Origin: Agrobacterium tumefaciens
Lineage (GTDB): Bacteria > Pseudomonadota > Alphaproteobacteria > Rhizobiales > Rhizobiaceae
DNA: 64,000 bases
NCBI GenBank assembly: GCA_025559845.1
Contig: CP048470.1
Span: 1,473,001 to 1,537,000, forward strand
Direction of reading: 5' to 3'
Shown here: positions 25,181 to 34,293 of the stretch, in pieces
Position numbering within the stretch: the stretch's first letter is position 1
How the letters are laid out: each line of letters begins with the position of its first letter
Position numbers and translations under genes: made by a program
Notes under the pieces: generated by a model
What the model was told of the DNA's origin: nothing
The model's input: the letters and a program-made list of their open reading frames with translations, nothing else
The model's database searches: none

Positions 25181-26281
25181 ATGTTTACACGCGCTGCTCA
25201 TTTTTGCCTTTCCGTTTCGCTTCTGGCGCTTTCCTTGAGCGCAGCGGCTTTCCCGGCTTTTGCGCAGTCCGGTCCGGCGACGGAGAAAAATCCTCTCGCT
25301 CGTCAGTTGGAAGACGAGGCGCAGCCGACCCGCCAGGGGCGTGTGTTGTCGGAAGAGCAGAAAGATTTGCAGCCGTCGCAGGGTGTCAACGTCTATCAGC
25401 GCATGGGTGCGGAACTTCCTGCCCTGCCGCCGGAGAAGGAATTTACCGGCAAGGTCGATGAGGCTTACGGGCATTACCAACGTGGTGAATATGTTCAGGC
25501 CCTGGACAAGGCGCTCACCCGCGCCCAGAACGGAGATGCGACCGCACAGACGCTGGTTGCGGAAATGATGTCGCGTGGTCTGGGGATTGCGCGCGACGAA
25601 AAGACCGCCGCGTTCTGGTATCAACAGGCAGCCGAGGGCAGTGATCCCGTTGCCATGTTCAAGTTCGCCCTCATTCTGATGGAGGGTAAATTCGTCACGC
25701 GCGACAAGGCCAAGGCAGACGATTTCATGCGCCGTGCTGCCGAGGCGGGGAATGCATCTGCCCAGTTCAACTGGGGCCAGATACTCGTTTCGGAAAACCC
25801 TGGCGCCAAGGGGTTGATGCTGGCATTGCCCTTTTACGAAAAATCCGCCGAACAAGGCATTGCCGATGCGCAGTATGCCGTCTCGCAGATCTATTGGTCG
25901 GTCAAGGATGTTCCTGCTGAGAAGAAGGCGAAGGCGCGCGACTGGCTGATGCGTGCTGCTAAGGCAGGTTACGACACAGCGCAGGTCGATCTGGGAATCT
26001 GGCTGGTGAATGGTTCTGGTGGTGAGCGGAACCTGGATGAAGGTTTTCGCTGGCTCTACGGTGCGGCGCAACGTGGCAACGTCGTTGCACAGAACAAGGT
26101 GGCGCATCTCTACATTCAGGCGCTCGGCACTCGACCTGACCCTGTTGAAGCTGCCAAGTGGTACGTGCTGTCGCGGCGGGCAGGCCTGAAAGACCCTTCG
26201 CTGGAGGATTTTTATCTCGGGATCACTGACGAACAGCAGAAAAAGGCAATCGAGGCGGCAAACCGCTTTCGGCCAATGTAA
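25181..26281 (+). CDS. Sel1-repeat secreted protein
   Basis: A 366-residue protein with a signal peptide (LLALSLSAAAFPAFAQ, cleavage after FAQ near 29). From about residue 110 onward it holds six or more Sel1-like repeats of the type AA-GN-AQ--LG: NGDATAQTLVAEMMSRGLG, EGSDPVAMFKFALILMEGK, AGNASAQFNWGQILVSENP, QGIADAQYAVSQIYWS and RGNVVAQNKVAHLYIQALG. Such repeats make solenoids for protein binding and are common in envelope and symbiosis proteins (for example ExoR-like). Partner unknown. A hairpin with T run follows. Confidence 0.85.
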   Translation: MFTRAAHFCLSVSLLALSLSAAAFPAFAQSGPATEKNPLARQLEDEAQPTRQGRVLSEEQKDLQPSQGVNVYQRMGAELPALPPEKEFTGKVDEAYGHYQRGEYVQALDKALTRAQNGDATAQTLVAEMMSRGLGIARDEKTAAFWYQQAAEGSDPVAMFKFALILMEGKFVTRDKAKADDFMRRAAEAGNASAQFNWGQILVSENPGAKGLMLALPFYEKSAEQGIADAQYAVSQIYWSVKDVPAEKKAKARDWLMRAAKAGYDTAQVDLGIWLVNGSGGERNLDEGFRWLYGAAQRGNVVAQNKVAHLYIQALGTRPDPVEAAKWYVLSRRAGLKDPSLEDFYLGITDEQQKKAIEAANRFRPM

Positions 26282-26305
26282 CGGCAAGGAGAAGCGCCCT
26301 GTCGG

Positions 26306-26344
26306 CGCGCCTGAGGCTTTTAGCCTTGAATTTCGGCGCGTTTT
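26306..26344 (+). terminator. Nested hairpin terminator after the Sel1-repeat gene
   Basis: Outer arms CGCGCC (26306-26311) and GGCGCG (26335-26340) enclose AGGC-TTTTA-GCCT and lead into TTTT. Confidence 0.55.
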
Positions 26345-26443
26345 GTGGTCTTGAACCGCAAACTCTCAATTCAAGAATAATAATAGCCTTTCCTGCCCGG
26401 CCAGTTTTCGGGTGGTCCGGCAGCTTTCCAGGAAACGAACTCG

Positions 26444-27244
26444 ATGGCCCGTTCAGCCCTTCTCAATGTCATGGTTCAGGCCGCCCTCAAGGCGGGAAAG
26501 TCTTTGGCGCGTGACTTCGGTGAAGTGCAGAACCTGCAGGTCTCGGTCAAAGGTCCAAGCGATTTCGTGTCGCAGGCCGACCTCAAGGCGGAAAAGATTG
26601 TCCGCGACGAGCTGATGAAGGCTCGTCCGACCTATGACTTCCTTGGTGAAGAAGGCGGCGAGGAAAAGGGCACCGACGGCGCACATCGCTGGATCGTCGA
26701 TCCGCTTGATGGCACCACCAACTTTCTGCACGGCATTCCGCACTTTGCTGTATCCATCGCTCTCGAGCGTAACGGTGAAATTGTCGCTGGCGTTATCTTC
26801 AATCCGGCCACCGATGAGCTTTACACCGCTGAGCGTGGCGGCGGCGCGTTCCTGAACGACCGTCGTATCCGTGTTGCCGCACGTAAAGTTCTGACCGACT
26901 GCGTTATCGGTTGTGGCGTTCCGCATCTTGGCCGTGGCAATCACGGCAAGTTTCTTGTCGAACTTCGTCACGTCATGGGCGAAGCCGCGGGCATTCGCCG
27001 CATGGGCGCTGCATCGCTTGATCTTGCTTATGTCGCGGCTGGCCGCCTCGACGGTTTCTGGGAAGCTGAACTGTCGCCGTGGGATATGGCCGCCGGTCTC
27101 GTCCTGATTCGCGAAGCTGGTGGCTTTGCGAGCGATGCAAAGGGCGGCTCGGCGATCTTCGACACCGGCAGCGTGGCAGCCGGCAACGAATATATCCACA
27201 AGGCACTGGTCGAAGTTGCCAACCGTCCGATTCCTGGTCGGTAA
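26444..27244 (+). CDS. suhB: Inositol monophosphatase family protein
   Basis: A 266-residue Mg-dependent phosphatase. Motif 1, the metal triad, reads FLGEEGGEEKGTDGAHRWIV followed by DPLDGTTNFLHGIPHFAVSI; motif 2 near the C-terminus is WDMAAGLVLIREAGGFASD. These carry the EE and DPxDGT and WDxAAG metal ligands. The protein resembles SuhB, which in rhizobia and other bacteria also affects rRNA antitermination; whether that holds here is not shown. It stands alone with its own terminator, so symbol is tentative. Confidence 0.9.
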   Translation: MARSALLNVMVQAALKAGKSLARDFGEVQNLQVSVKGPSDFVSQADLKAEKIVRDELMKARPTYDFLGEEGGEEKGTDGAHRWIVDPLDGTTNFLHGIPHFAVSIALERNGEIVAGVIFNPATDELYTAERGGGAFLNDRRIRVAARKVLTDCVIGCGVPHLGRGNHGKFLVELRHVMGEAAGIRRMGAASLDLAYVAAGRLDGFWEAELSPWDMAAGLVLIREAGGFASDAKGGSAIFDTGSVAAGNEYIHKALVEVANRPIPGR

Positions 27245-27286
27245 TAACGTTTTCCTGAAAATCCTGAGGTTTTCGGAAGGATTTGC

Positions 27287-27321
27287 AGCGCTCGGCGATC
27301 ATTCGCCGGGCGCTTTTCTTT
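27287..27321 (+). terminator. Terminator after suhB
   Basis: A near-perfect 12-base-pair stem, AGCGCTCGGCGA with TCGCCGGGCGCT, TCAT loop, then TTTCTTTT. Confidence 0.9.
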
Positions 27322-27446
27322 TGTCTGGCGGCGTTTCAATCCAAGGACGTGAAACGCCTGTGATTTTACACCGGGTTTTCACTTCAATTCGTCGCAATTT
27401 TCAAATAGCTTCCGCTGAACAAGTGACCAAAGGGAACGCAAACGTC

Positions 27447-28469
27447 ATGGCGGATTCGGAGTTGCTCGATCTTGGTGTCGAGAAACCGGTGACCACTCGG
27501 CAGTACAGCCACAAGCTGTCCAGCCCCACACCATTCCTCTGGACGATGGTCCTTTTTCTGGTCCTCGTTGGTTTCCTGGCCTCTATCCTCTATCGGCAGG
27601 CCCATACCGCTTTCATGACGAACCCGGGGCTGAACGGCTTCATTCTTGGTGTTCTGGTCATTGGCATCATTCTGGTCTTCACGCAGACCATGAGCCTGCG
27701 TTCGGAAGTGCGCTGGTTCAACGCCTTCCGGGCCGCAGGCAGTGTCGAGAAAGCTGGTCGTGCTCCGAAGCTTCTGGCACCGATGAGCACGTTGATTGGC
27801 AAGCGCGGTGATGTGCGTCTCTCGACTGTCACACAACGCACAATCCTTGATTCGATTGCTACCCGCCTTGATGAATCCCGCGATACGTCGCGTTATCTTG
27901 TCGGGCTTCTGGTTTTCCTCGGTCTTCTCGGGACGTTCTGGGGCCTGATCGGCACCATCGGTGCAATCAGCGACGTCATTCAGTCGCTTGACCCGAGTGC
28001 TGGCGACAGCACCGATATCCTCGGCTCGCTGAAGGCCGGGTTGACGGCACCACTTTCCGGTATGGGCACGGCGTTCTCGTCGTCGCTGCTTGGTCTTTCT
28101 GGTTCGCTCATTCTCGGTTTCCTTGATCTGCAGGCAGGCAGAGCCCAGAACCGCTTCTATACCCAGCTGGAAAACTGGCTGTCTTCCGTTACCGATACGG
28201 GAGCTGATATTGTCAGGGATGTGAAGGCCGAGCCGGGTACAGCCGTCAGCACCGAACGTTCACTCGCCGCCATGACCAGCCTTGCAGAAGGCATCCAGGG
28301 CCTTGTGAAGAACATGCGCAGTGAACAGCAGATGTTGCGTGACTGGATTGAAGCGCAACAGGAAGAATCGAAGTCGCTTCGCCGTACGCTCGATCGGCTG
28401 TCGGCGCGTGTCGATGAGGATGCAAAGTCTTCTTCCGGGCGTATACGCCACGATAACGGGAGCGAGTAG
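27447..28469 (+). CDS. MotA/TolQ/ExbB-family proton channel protein (non-flagellar)
   Basis: A 340-residue inner-membrane protein with four predicted helices: about 29-50 (TPFLWTMVLFLVLVGFLASI), 60-82 (FILGVLVIGIILVFTQ), 150-178 (YLVGLLVFLGLLGTFWGLIG) and 195-225 (APLSGMGTAFSSSLLGLSGS). The last two carry the MotA/ExbB GLLGTFWGLIGTI and GMGTAFSSSLLG motifs that build the ion channel. The C-terminal 100 residues are a coiled-coil tail. With the MotB-like partner 2 bases downstream it forms a MotAB-type motor, but no flagellar genes are nearby; the cluster is probably an envelope or energy-coupled complex. Confidence 0.85.
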   Translation: MADSELLDLGVEKPVTTRQYSHKLSSPTPFLWTMVLFLVLVGFLASILYRQAHTAFMTNPGLNGFILGVLVIGIILVFTQTMSLRSEVRWFNAFRAAGSVEKAGRAPKLLAPMSTLIGKRGDVRLSTVTQRTILDSIATRLDESRDTSRYLVGLLVFLGLLGTFWGLIGTIGAISDVIQSLDPSAGDSTDILGSLKAGLTAPLSGMGTAFSSSLLGLSGSLILGFLDLQAGRAQNRFYTQLENWLSSVTDTGADIVRDVKAEPGTAVSTERSLAAMTSLAEGIQGLVKNMRSEQQMLRDWIEAQQEESKSLRRTLDRLSARVDEDAKSSSGRIRHDNGSE

Positions 28470-28471
28470 CC

Positions 28472-29503
28472 ATGGCGCTCGCGCGCAATCGCCGTCGCGA
28501 CAGAGGGGTCGATTATTGGCCGGGCTTCGTCGATGCGCTGTCGACGTTGTTGATGGCCATCATGTTCCTGCTGACGGTTTTCGTGCTGGCACAGTTTGTT
28601 CTGTCGCGGGAAATCACCGGCAAGGACGAAGTCCTGACCCGCCTTAACAGTCAGATTGCCGAGTTGACCGAACTCTTGGCGATGGAGAAAGGCAGCAAGC
28701 AGGATATCGAGGATACCCTGGCGAACCTGCAATCGACGTTGGCCGCATCCGAGAACGAGCGGTCTAGGCTGCAGTCGCTTCTTGACGCCGGCAGCGGAAA
28801 CAACGCCGCAGCAAATTCACGTATCGGCAGCCTTACAGGTGAGCTGGATGATCAGAAGCAGGCAAATACCCGCGCTTCTGCACAGATTGAGCTGCTGAAC
28901 CAGCAGATTGCGGCGCTTCGTGCGCAGATCGCTTCGGTCGAATCGGCTTTGCAGGCATCCGAGGCAAAGGATGCGTCTTCTCAGGTCAGGATCGCCGATC
29001 TTGGGCGAAGGCTGAATGTGGCGCTGGCGCAGCGCGTGCAGGAGTTGAACCGCTACCGTTCGGACTTCTTCGGCCGGTTGCGCGAAATTCTCTCTGACCG
29101 CGAAAATATCCGTATCGTGGGTGACCGTTTCGTATTCCAATCTGAAGTTCTGTTCCCATCTGGCGGCAATGAACTGAACCCGGAAGGGCAGGTGGAAATG
29201 GAAAAGCTGGCTGTAGCCCTTCTTGATCTCGCCAAGGAAATACCTGCTGAGATTAACTGGGTCCTGCGTGTCGACGGGCACACGGACAATGTTCAGCTCT
29301 CCGGTTCCGGTCGTTATCGTGACAACTGGGAGCTATCATCGGCGCGTGCGACCTCCGTCGTCAAGTTCCTGATCTCGAAGGGTGTCCCGGCAAATCGTCT
29401 GGTCGCCGCAGGTTTTGGTGAGTATCAGCCGATTGCCGAGGGTGAGAGCCAGGAGGCGCGCCAGCAGAACCGACGTATCGAACTCAAGCTGACCGAACGG
29501 TAA
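28472..29503 (+). CDS. MotB-like peptidoglycan-binding OmpA-domain protein
   Basis: A 343-residue protein. A single N-terminal helix at about 20-45 (WPGFVDALSTLLMAIMFLL) has an Asp at the start of the helix, matching the proton-carrying Asp of MotB. A long coiled coil (about 50-190) follows, rich in Q, A, S and E. The C-terminal OmpA/MotB domain (about 225-343) contains LRVDGHTDN-type binding sequence (VLRVDGHTDNVQLSGSGRYR) and the GFGEYQPIAEGES and NRRIELKLTER ends. It starts 2 bases after the MotA-like stop, so the two subunits are co-translated. Confidence 0.88.
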   Translation: MALARNRRRDRGVDYWPGFVDALSTLLMAIMFLLTVFVLAQFVLSREITGKDEVLTRLNSQIAELTELLAMEKGSKQDIEDTLANLQSTLAASENERSRLQSLLDAGSGNNAAANSRIGSLTGELDDQKQANTRASAQIELLNQQIAALRAQIASVESALQASEAKDASSQVRIADLGRRLNVALAQRVQELNRYRSDFFGRLREILSDRENIRIVGDRFVFQSEVLFPSGGNELNPEGQVEMEKLAVALLDLAKEIPAEINWVLRVDGHTDNVQLSGSGRYRDNWELSSARATSVVKFLISKGVPANRLVAAGFGEYQPIAEGESQEARQQNRRIELKLTER

Positions 29504-29542
29504 GTGACACACACCGTGTGATTGTCTTTGCGCTGATATAAA

Positions 29543-29558
29543 TTTACGTTCTCGTAAA
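29543..29558. promoter_or_regulatory. Perfect palindrome upstream of the flavoprotein gene, candidate operator
   Basis: TTTACGTTCTCGTAAA: 6-base arms with a TTCT centre, 31 bases before the ATG at 29589. The form resembles TetR-type operators. No regulator gene is adjacent. Confidence 0.45.
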
Positions 29559-29588
29559 AGTAAATCCGTCACATCTGGGAGGAGACTG

Positions 29589-31235
29589 ATGGAGCGGTTC
29601 GACGTGATCGTCATCGGGGCGGGGCTGGCCGGACTGGTGGCTGCGACAGAAGCCTCTGAACGTGGGCTTAGCGTATGTGTTTTGGATCAGGAGGGGGAGC
29701 AGAACCTTGGTGGGCAGGCATTCTGGTCACTTGGAGGCCTGTTCTTCGTCAATAGCCCCGAGCAGCGTCTCATGCGGGTGCACGACAGCATCGATCTGGC
29801 GCGACAGGACTGGTTCGGTTCTGCCGGTTTCGACCGTGCCGAAGATCATTGGCCGCAGCGATGGGCCGAAGCCTATCTCGATTTTGCTGGCGGAGAGAAA
29901 CGTGCCTGGCTGCATGGCCTGGGTATGCGGTGGTTTCCGGTCGTTGGTTGGGCGGAGCGGGGAGGCGCTTTCGCGCATGGTCACGGAAATTCCGTTCCAC
30001 GCTTTCACGTTACCTGGGGAACAGGCCCGGGCGTGCTGGCCCCGTTCATTAAGAAGGCGCAGGCGCTCGTCGAAAGTGGCAGGCTTACGTTTCGCTTTCG
30101 CCATCAGGTCGACGTGCTGGAAAAGAGCGGAGGCACCGTCACCGGCGTCTCCGGGACCGTGCTTGTGCAAGATCCTGTCCTGCGCGGTCAGACAAGCAGC
30201 AGAGAGCCGACAGGCAGCTTCACGATGGCCGCCTCGGCTTTAATCGTTACCGCTGGCGGGATTGGTGGCAACCACGACCTGGTGCGGCGCAATTGGCCGA
30301 CTGATCGTCTCGGACAACCACCGGCGCAAATGGTCTGTGGTGTACCAGCGCATGTGGATGGCAGAATGATTGCCATCACCGAGGCGGCTGGCGGTGATGT
30401 CATCAACCGAGACAGAATGTGGCATTATACCGAAGGGGTGAAAAACCATGACCCGATCTGGCCCAATCACGGCATCCGCATTTTGCCAGGGCCATCGTCC
30501 TTCTGGTGTGATGCAGATGGCAATCGGCTGCCCGCACCCGCCATGCCGGGTTTCGATACGCTCGGGACGCTACAGATCCTGAGGCAAAGAAACAGCGACT
30601 ATAGCTGGTTCATTTTGACCAAGGCGATCATCAAGAAGGAATTTGCTCTTTCGGGATCGGAGCAGAACCCGGATTTAACGGATAAAAACATCCAGCTTCT
30701 CCTCAAGAGGCTTGGTAAGGAGCCACCGGCGCCGGTCAAGGCATTCATGGATCACGGAGAGGATTTTGCCGTCTCTGACACACTGGAAGATCTCGTGGCG
30801 GCGATGAACAGGATCAGCGGCGAAAACAGGCTTGATCCGGCTTATGTCCGCCAGCAAATCGAGGCCCGTGACAGGGAGATCGAAAACAGCTTCGGCAAGG
30901 ATATCCAGATAACGGCGATCAACGGAGCAAGGCGCTACCTCGGCGACAAACTCATGCGAACCGCCCGACCGCACCGTTTGCTTGATCCCGGGAAGGGGCC
31001 GCTGATTGCCGTGCGTCTGCATATCCTGACCCGTAAGACACTGGGCGGCCTGCATACCGATCTGCAAGCGCGCATTTTGGATCGGGCAGGCAAGCCGGTT
31101 GCGGGGCTTTATGCCGCCGGCGAAGTCTCCGGTTTCGGTGGTGGCGGCATGCACGGTTACAACGCGCTGGAGGGCACATTTCTCGGCGGTTGCCTGTTTT
31201 CCGGCCGTGTTGCCGGACGCAACGTTTTGTCGTGA
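29589..31235 (+). CDS. FAD-binding dehydrogenase of the fumarate reductase/3-ketosteroid dehydrogenase superfamily
   Basis: A 548-residue flavoprotein. The N-terminal dinucleotide fold is VIVIGAGLAGLVAATEASE with the Glu that binds ribose (DQEGEQ follows). NLGGQAFWSLGGLFFVNSPE is an FAD-contacting stretch. Near the C-terminus are HILTRKTLGGLHTDLQAR and GEVSGFGGGGMHGYNALEG, the second FAD site. Length and spacing match the FAD-binding dehydrogenase family of unknown substrate (KstD-like). No redox partner or membrane anchor is visible. GGGAGGAGACTG precedes the ATG. It is followed by a convergent ABC exporter. Confidence 0.85.
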   Translation: MERFDVIVIGAGLAGLVAATEASERGLSVCVLDQEGEQNLGGQAFWSLGGLFFVNSPEQRLMRVHDSIDLARQDWFGSAGFDRAEDHWPQRWAEAYLDFAGGEKRAWLHGLGMRWFPVVGWAERGGAFAHGHGNSVPRFHVTWGTGPGVLAPFIKKAQALVESGRLTFRFRHQVDVLEKSGGTVTGVSGTVLVQDPVLRGQTSSREPTGSFTMAASALIVTAGGIGGNHDLVRRNWPTDRLGQPPAQMVCGVPAHVDGRMIAITEAAGGDVINRDRMWHYTEGVKNHDPIWPNHGIRILPGPSSFWCDADGNRLPAPAMPGFDTLGTLQILRQRNSDYSWFILTKAIIKKEFALSGSEQNPDLTDKNIQLLLKRLGKEPPAPVKAFMDHGEDFAVSDTLEDLVAAMNRISGENRLDPAYVRQQIEARDREIENSFGKDIQITAINGARRYLGDKLMRTARPHRLLDPGKGPLIAVRLHILTRKTLGGLHTDLQARILDRAGKPVAGLYAAGEVSGFGGGGMHGYNALEGTFLGGCLFSGRVAGRNVLS

Positions 31236-31238
31236 CAC

Positions 31239-33038
31239 TTACGCGTGGGCGCGCAATTCATCCGGCCCGGTCTGGAATTGCAACTGTGCAAGACGCGCAT
31301 AAAGGCCGTTTTGGCGGATCAGGCTCTGGTGTGTGCCCTCCTCGACAATGCGGCCTTCATCCATGACAAGGATGCGATCGGCCTTGAGCACGGTAGCGAG
31401 GCGGTGTGCGATGACGATGGTGGTGCGGGTTTTCATCAGCTCATCAAGCGCCTTCTGCACCAGCATTTCGCTTTCGGCGTCAAGCGCGGAGGTGGCCTCG
31501 TCGAGCAAAAGGATTGGCGCATTGCGAAGAATGGCGCGGGCAATGGCTATCCGCTGTCGCTGGCCACCGGAAAGCGTCACGCCACGCTCGCCAACCTGCG
31601 TATCATATCCGCTTTCCAGCCTCTCGATGAAGCCATCCGCCTGTGCCGCTGTGGCCGCAGCGCGAACTTCATCACGCTTCGCTTCCGGATGACCAAACGC
31701 GATGTTGTCATGGATCGAGGATGCAAAAATTGCCACGTCCTGCGGCACGCTGGACATACGCGAGCGCACATCGGCAATGCGGGCGCTTTTGATGTCGGTA
31801 CCGTCAATGGTGATGCGACCTTGCTGTGGATCATAAAATCGCATCAGAAGAGAAAAGACCGTGCTTTTACCCGCGCCGGATGGCCCGACGATCGCCACCG
31901 TTTCACCGGCACCAACCTTGAACGACAGGCCGGAGATGATCGGCCTTTCGGTTGCCAGCGGATAAACAAAGCCGACGTCGTGAAATTCGGCCTCCCCGCG
32001 TGGTGGTAGCGGCATCGAAACAGGTGCTGCGGGTTCGGCGACGGCGGAGCGCTCGTTCAAGATTTCAGACAGTCTTTCGGCCGCGCCACCTGCTTGCGCC
32101 AGTTCACCCCAGACTTCCGAAAGTTGGCCCAGGCCGCTGGCGGCAATAACCGAATAAAGAACGAACTGGCCGAGCGTACCTGCGGACATGCTGCCGCTCA
32201 GAACGTTCTGGGCGCCGTACCAGAGAATGCCGACGACGCTTCCAAAGACGAGGGCGATGGCGACGGCTGTCAGGATTGCGCGCGCACCGATGGCTGCCCG
32301 GGCGCCTTGATAGGCCGCTTCGACGGATTGACCATAACGGGCGTTCGCAAGAGGTTCGGCATTGAACGATTGCACCGTTCGGGTGGCTCCGATGGTCTCG
32401 GAGGCGTAGGCTGCGGAGTGGGCCAGTGTATCCTGTGTTGTTCGCGAGCGAGCGCGCACCGATCGCCCAAATGCAATCAGGGGGAAAACGATGAAGGGGA
32501 TGGCCAGCAGCGCCAGGCCTGAAAGTCCGGGACTGGTATAGATCATCATGACGACGGCACCGAAACACATGATGATGTTACGCAGCGCCACGGAGGCGGA
32601 GGAGCCAAAGGCGGAGCGAATCTGCACCGTGTCGGCAGTAAGGCGCGAGGTCAGTTCACCGGATCGGTTGGCATCGAAAAATTGCTGGGACAGCGATGTC
32701 AGGTGCGCGAAGACGTCATGGCGAAGGTCGGCAACAACCCGTTCACCGATGCTCATGACATAATAATAGCGCATGGCACTGGCGAGGGCCAAAACAACGG
32801 CAATCGCAAGAAGCATGGCGAAGTAGCTGTTGATCATGCCGCTGTCAGAAACCTGAAAGCCATGATCGATGATGCGGCGGACGGCGAGCGGCAAAGCAAG
32901 GGTGGTGGCCGATGAGAGAACAAGCGCGAAAAGGGCAATTGCCATCAGGCCGCGGTAGCGCTTGAGATAAGGGAAGAGACCGAGAAGCGGCTTCAGGCTT
33001 TTACGGTTTGCCGCTTTCTGCTCCTGTATGTCTGCCAC
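31239..33038 (-). CDS. ABC exporter, fused permease and ATPase (MsbA/multidrug type)
   Basis: A 599-residue half-exporter. Six transmembrane helices fill residues about 30-320 (first, GLMAIALFALVLSSATTLAL). The ATPase domain from about 355 has Walker A VGPSGAGKSTVFSL, Q-loop MSSVPQDVAIFASSI, signature TLSGGQRQRIAIARA, Walker B LLLDEATSALD and the H-loop IVIAHRLATVLKADRI. Members export lipids, drugs or peptides as homodimers. Located alone, convergent with the flavoprotein gene, stop to stop with 3 bases between. Substrate unknown. Confidence 0.92.
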   Translation of the reverse strand: MADIQEQKAANRKSLKPLLGLFPYLKRYRGLMAIALFALVLSSATTLALPLAVRRIIDHGFQVSDSGMINSYFAMLLAIAVVLALASAMRYYYVMSIGERVVADLRHDVFAHLTSLSQQFFDANRSGELTSRLTADTVQIRSAFGSSASVALRNIIMCFGAVVMMIYTSPGLSGLALLAIPFIVFPLIAFGRSVRARSRTTQDTLAHSAAYASETIGATRTVQSFNAEPLANARYGQSVEAAYQGARAAIGARAILTAVAIALVFGSVVGILWYGAQNVLSGSMSAGTLGQFVLYSVIAASGLGQLSEVWGELAQAGGAAERLSEILNERSAVAEPAAPVSMPLPPRGEAEFHDVGFVYPLATERPIISGLSFKVGAGETVAIVGPSGAGKSTVFSLLMRFYDPQQGRITIDGTDIKSARIADVRSRMSSVPQDVAIFASSIHDNIAFGHPEAKRDEVRAAATAAQADGFIERLESGYDTQVGERGVTLSGGQRQRIAIARAILRNAPILLLDEATSALDAESEMLVQKALDELMKTRTTIVIAHRLATVLKADRILVMDEGRIVEEGTHQSLIRQNGLYARLAQLQFQTGPDELRAHA

Positions 33039-33299
33039 TTCTTGTCTTCTCCTTTGTCAGCGCTTGCCAATCGGCCTTTGGCAGGGAATTCGGATTATGC
33101 GATCCGTTCTTGCCAAATGAGGCTATCTCCGTTCACAAGGAAACAGCAGGCTCTTGTTATCTCGGCGACCTTCATGTATAGGCTCCGCATCAAATTGGGA
33201 AGCCATAGCCCATCTGGACTATGGCTTCATTTATTGAATTGGCTCAGTTGACGCAATTGCGGCAAATGGACCGCACGTCACTTAACCAGGAAGATTGTC

Positions 33300-33521
33300 A
33301 TGAAGGCTGATATCCATCCCGATTATCACACGATCAAGGTGGTCATGACCGATGGCACCGAATACGAAACCCGCTCGACCTGGGGTTCGGAAGGCGCAGT
33401 CATGAACCTCGAAATCGACCCCAAGTCCCATCCAGCATGGACGGGCGGCAACCAGCAGCTTATGGACCGCGGTGGTCGCGTTTCCAAGTTCAACAAGCGT
33501 TTCGGTGGCCTCGGCCTCTGA
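33300..33521 (+). CDS. rpmE: 50S ribosomal protein L31
   Basis: A 73-residue protein, [40 protein letters not shown], then [20 protein letters not shown] and FNKRFGGL. This is the zinc-free (C-minus) L31 form common in Rhizobiaceae, without the CXXC. Ribosome site: CAGGAAGATTGTC before the ATG. It binds 5S rRNA region and bridges subunits. It is isolated between the exporter and rcdA and is followed by a strong terminator. Confidence 0.96.
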   Translation: MKADIHPDYHTIKVVMTDGTEYETRSTWGSEGAVMNLEIDPKSHPAWTGGNQQLMDRGGRVSKFNKRFGGLGL

Positions 33522-33542
33522 TCCCTTGTGGACGGATTATTT

Positions 33543-33572
33543 AAAAAAGCCCGGCTCTGCCGGGCTTTTTTA
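33543..33572 (+). terminator. Terminator after rpmE
   Basis: GCCCGGC-TCT-GCCGGGC with flanking A6 and T6 runs, strong on both strands. Confidence 0.95.
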
Positions 33573-33611
33573 TTTGCCTGTTTGTGTTCACAGGCGTGTT
33601 GCGCAACAAAA

Positions 33612-33638
33612 AAAGCAGGCTTGAAAGCCTGCTTTTTA
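33612..33638 (-). terminator. Terminator after rcdA
   Basis: AAAGCAGGCT-TGAA-AGCCTGCTTT flanked by A and T runs; on the minus strand the run of seven T follows the stem. Tandem with the rpmE terminator. Confidence 0.9.
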
Positions 33639-33662
33639 AATCGTCTAATTTTTTGTTTTTTC

Positions 33663-34178
33663 TTAGTTGATTGTGAATGCCGTGCGCAGAAGGTTGAGCT
33701 GAGCCTGGACGCTGTTTTCGTTGTCCGGCACCTTGGCAGCTTCTGCGGGGCGATAGATTTCGCGGTCGAGCAGGGCAACGCGATTCTGAAGTCGAAGCGA
33801 GCGTTCGATCAGATCACGGAAGGATTCCGGCAGGTCGTTCCAGCCGGGAGCATTGCGATCAACATTAAAGCTGTCGAGGCGAACCTTGTTCTTTTCGCTG
33901 ATAACCTGATCCTTGGTCATCTCGCCGTTGTTGACGGCGCGCTGCAGAAGCAACCAGGAGGCCATCTGCATCAGGCGGGTGGTGAGGCGCATCGATTCTG
34001 CTGCATAAAGCACCGACGCCATACGCGGGAGAACCTTCGAGGCAACGCGGCCAGCACCATCAAGATAGCTTGCCGTTTCCTCAACCAGTGTCATCCCTTC
34101 GTTATAGAGGGTCTTGAACTGGTTGGAAGCAGCAGCGCGCCCTGCAAAGCTAATGGTATTCAACACCTGTTCGGACAT
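33663..34178 (-). CDS. rcdA: DUF1465/RcdA-family protein
   Basis: A 171-residue soluble helical protein: SFAGRAAASNQFKTLYNEGM, LVEETASYLDGAGRVASKVL, YAAESMRLTTRLMQMASWLL then an acidic and polar C-terminus ending LNLLRTAFTIN. The length and the MRLTTRLMQMASWLLLQRAV pattern match DUF1465, the family of RcdA, which in Caulobacter cooperates with CpdR and PopA to deliver CtrA to ClpXP. The first Met after a short upstream frame is at 34178. Its upstream region holds a TTAA-N7-TTAA box. The RcdA identification is by family. Confidence 0.8.
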   Translation of the reverse strand: MSEQVLNTISFAGRAAASNQFKTLYNEGMTLVEETASYLDGAGRVASKVLPRMASVLYAAESMRLTTRLMQMASWLLLQRAVNNGEMTKDQVISEKNKVRLDSFNVDRNAPGWNDLPESFRDLIERSLRLQNRVALLDREIYRPAEAAKVPDNENSVQAQLNLLRTAFTIN

Positions 34179-34293
34179 GTTCTTTAATCCCTGCTCACGC
34201 ACCACACTGTCAGGCAACGACGATCCGGATATTTTGTTCCGGTCTTTAGTGTTTTCAGGATGATATCATTACCTGAAATGCGCAAGGCAATTA

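Noticed and set aside
27447..29503. Zorya-type defence system (ZorA/ZorB)
   Set aside because: The MotA/MotB-like pair resembles ZorAB in design, but no zorC, zorD or zorE helicase or nuclease gene is nearby and the tail of the first subunit is short; neighbours are housekeeping genes.
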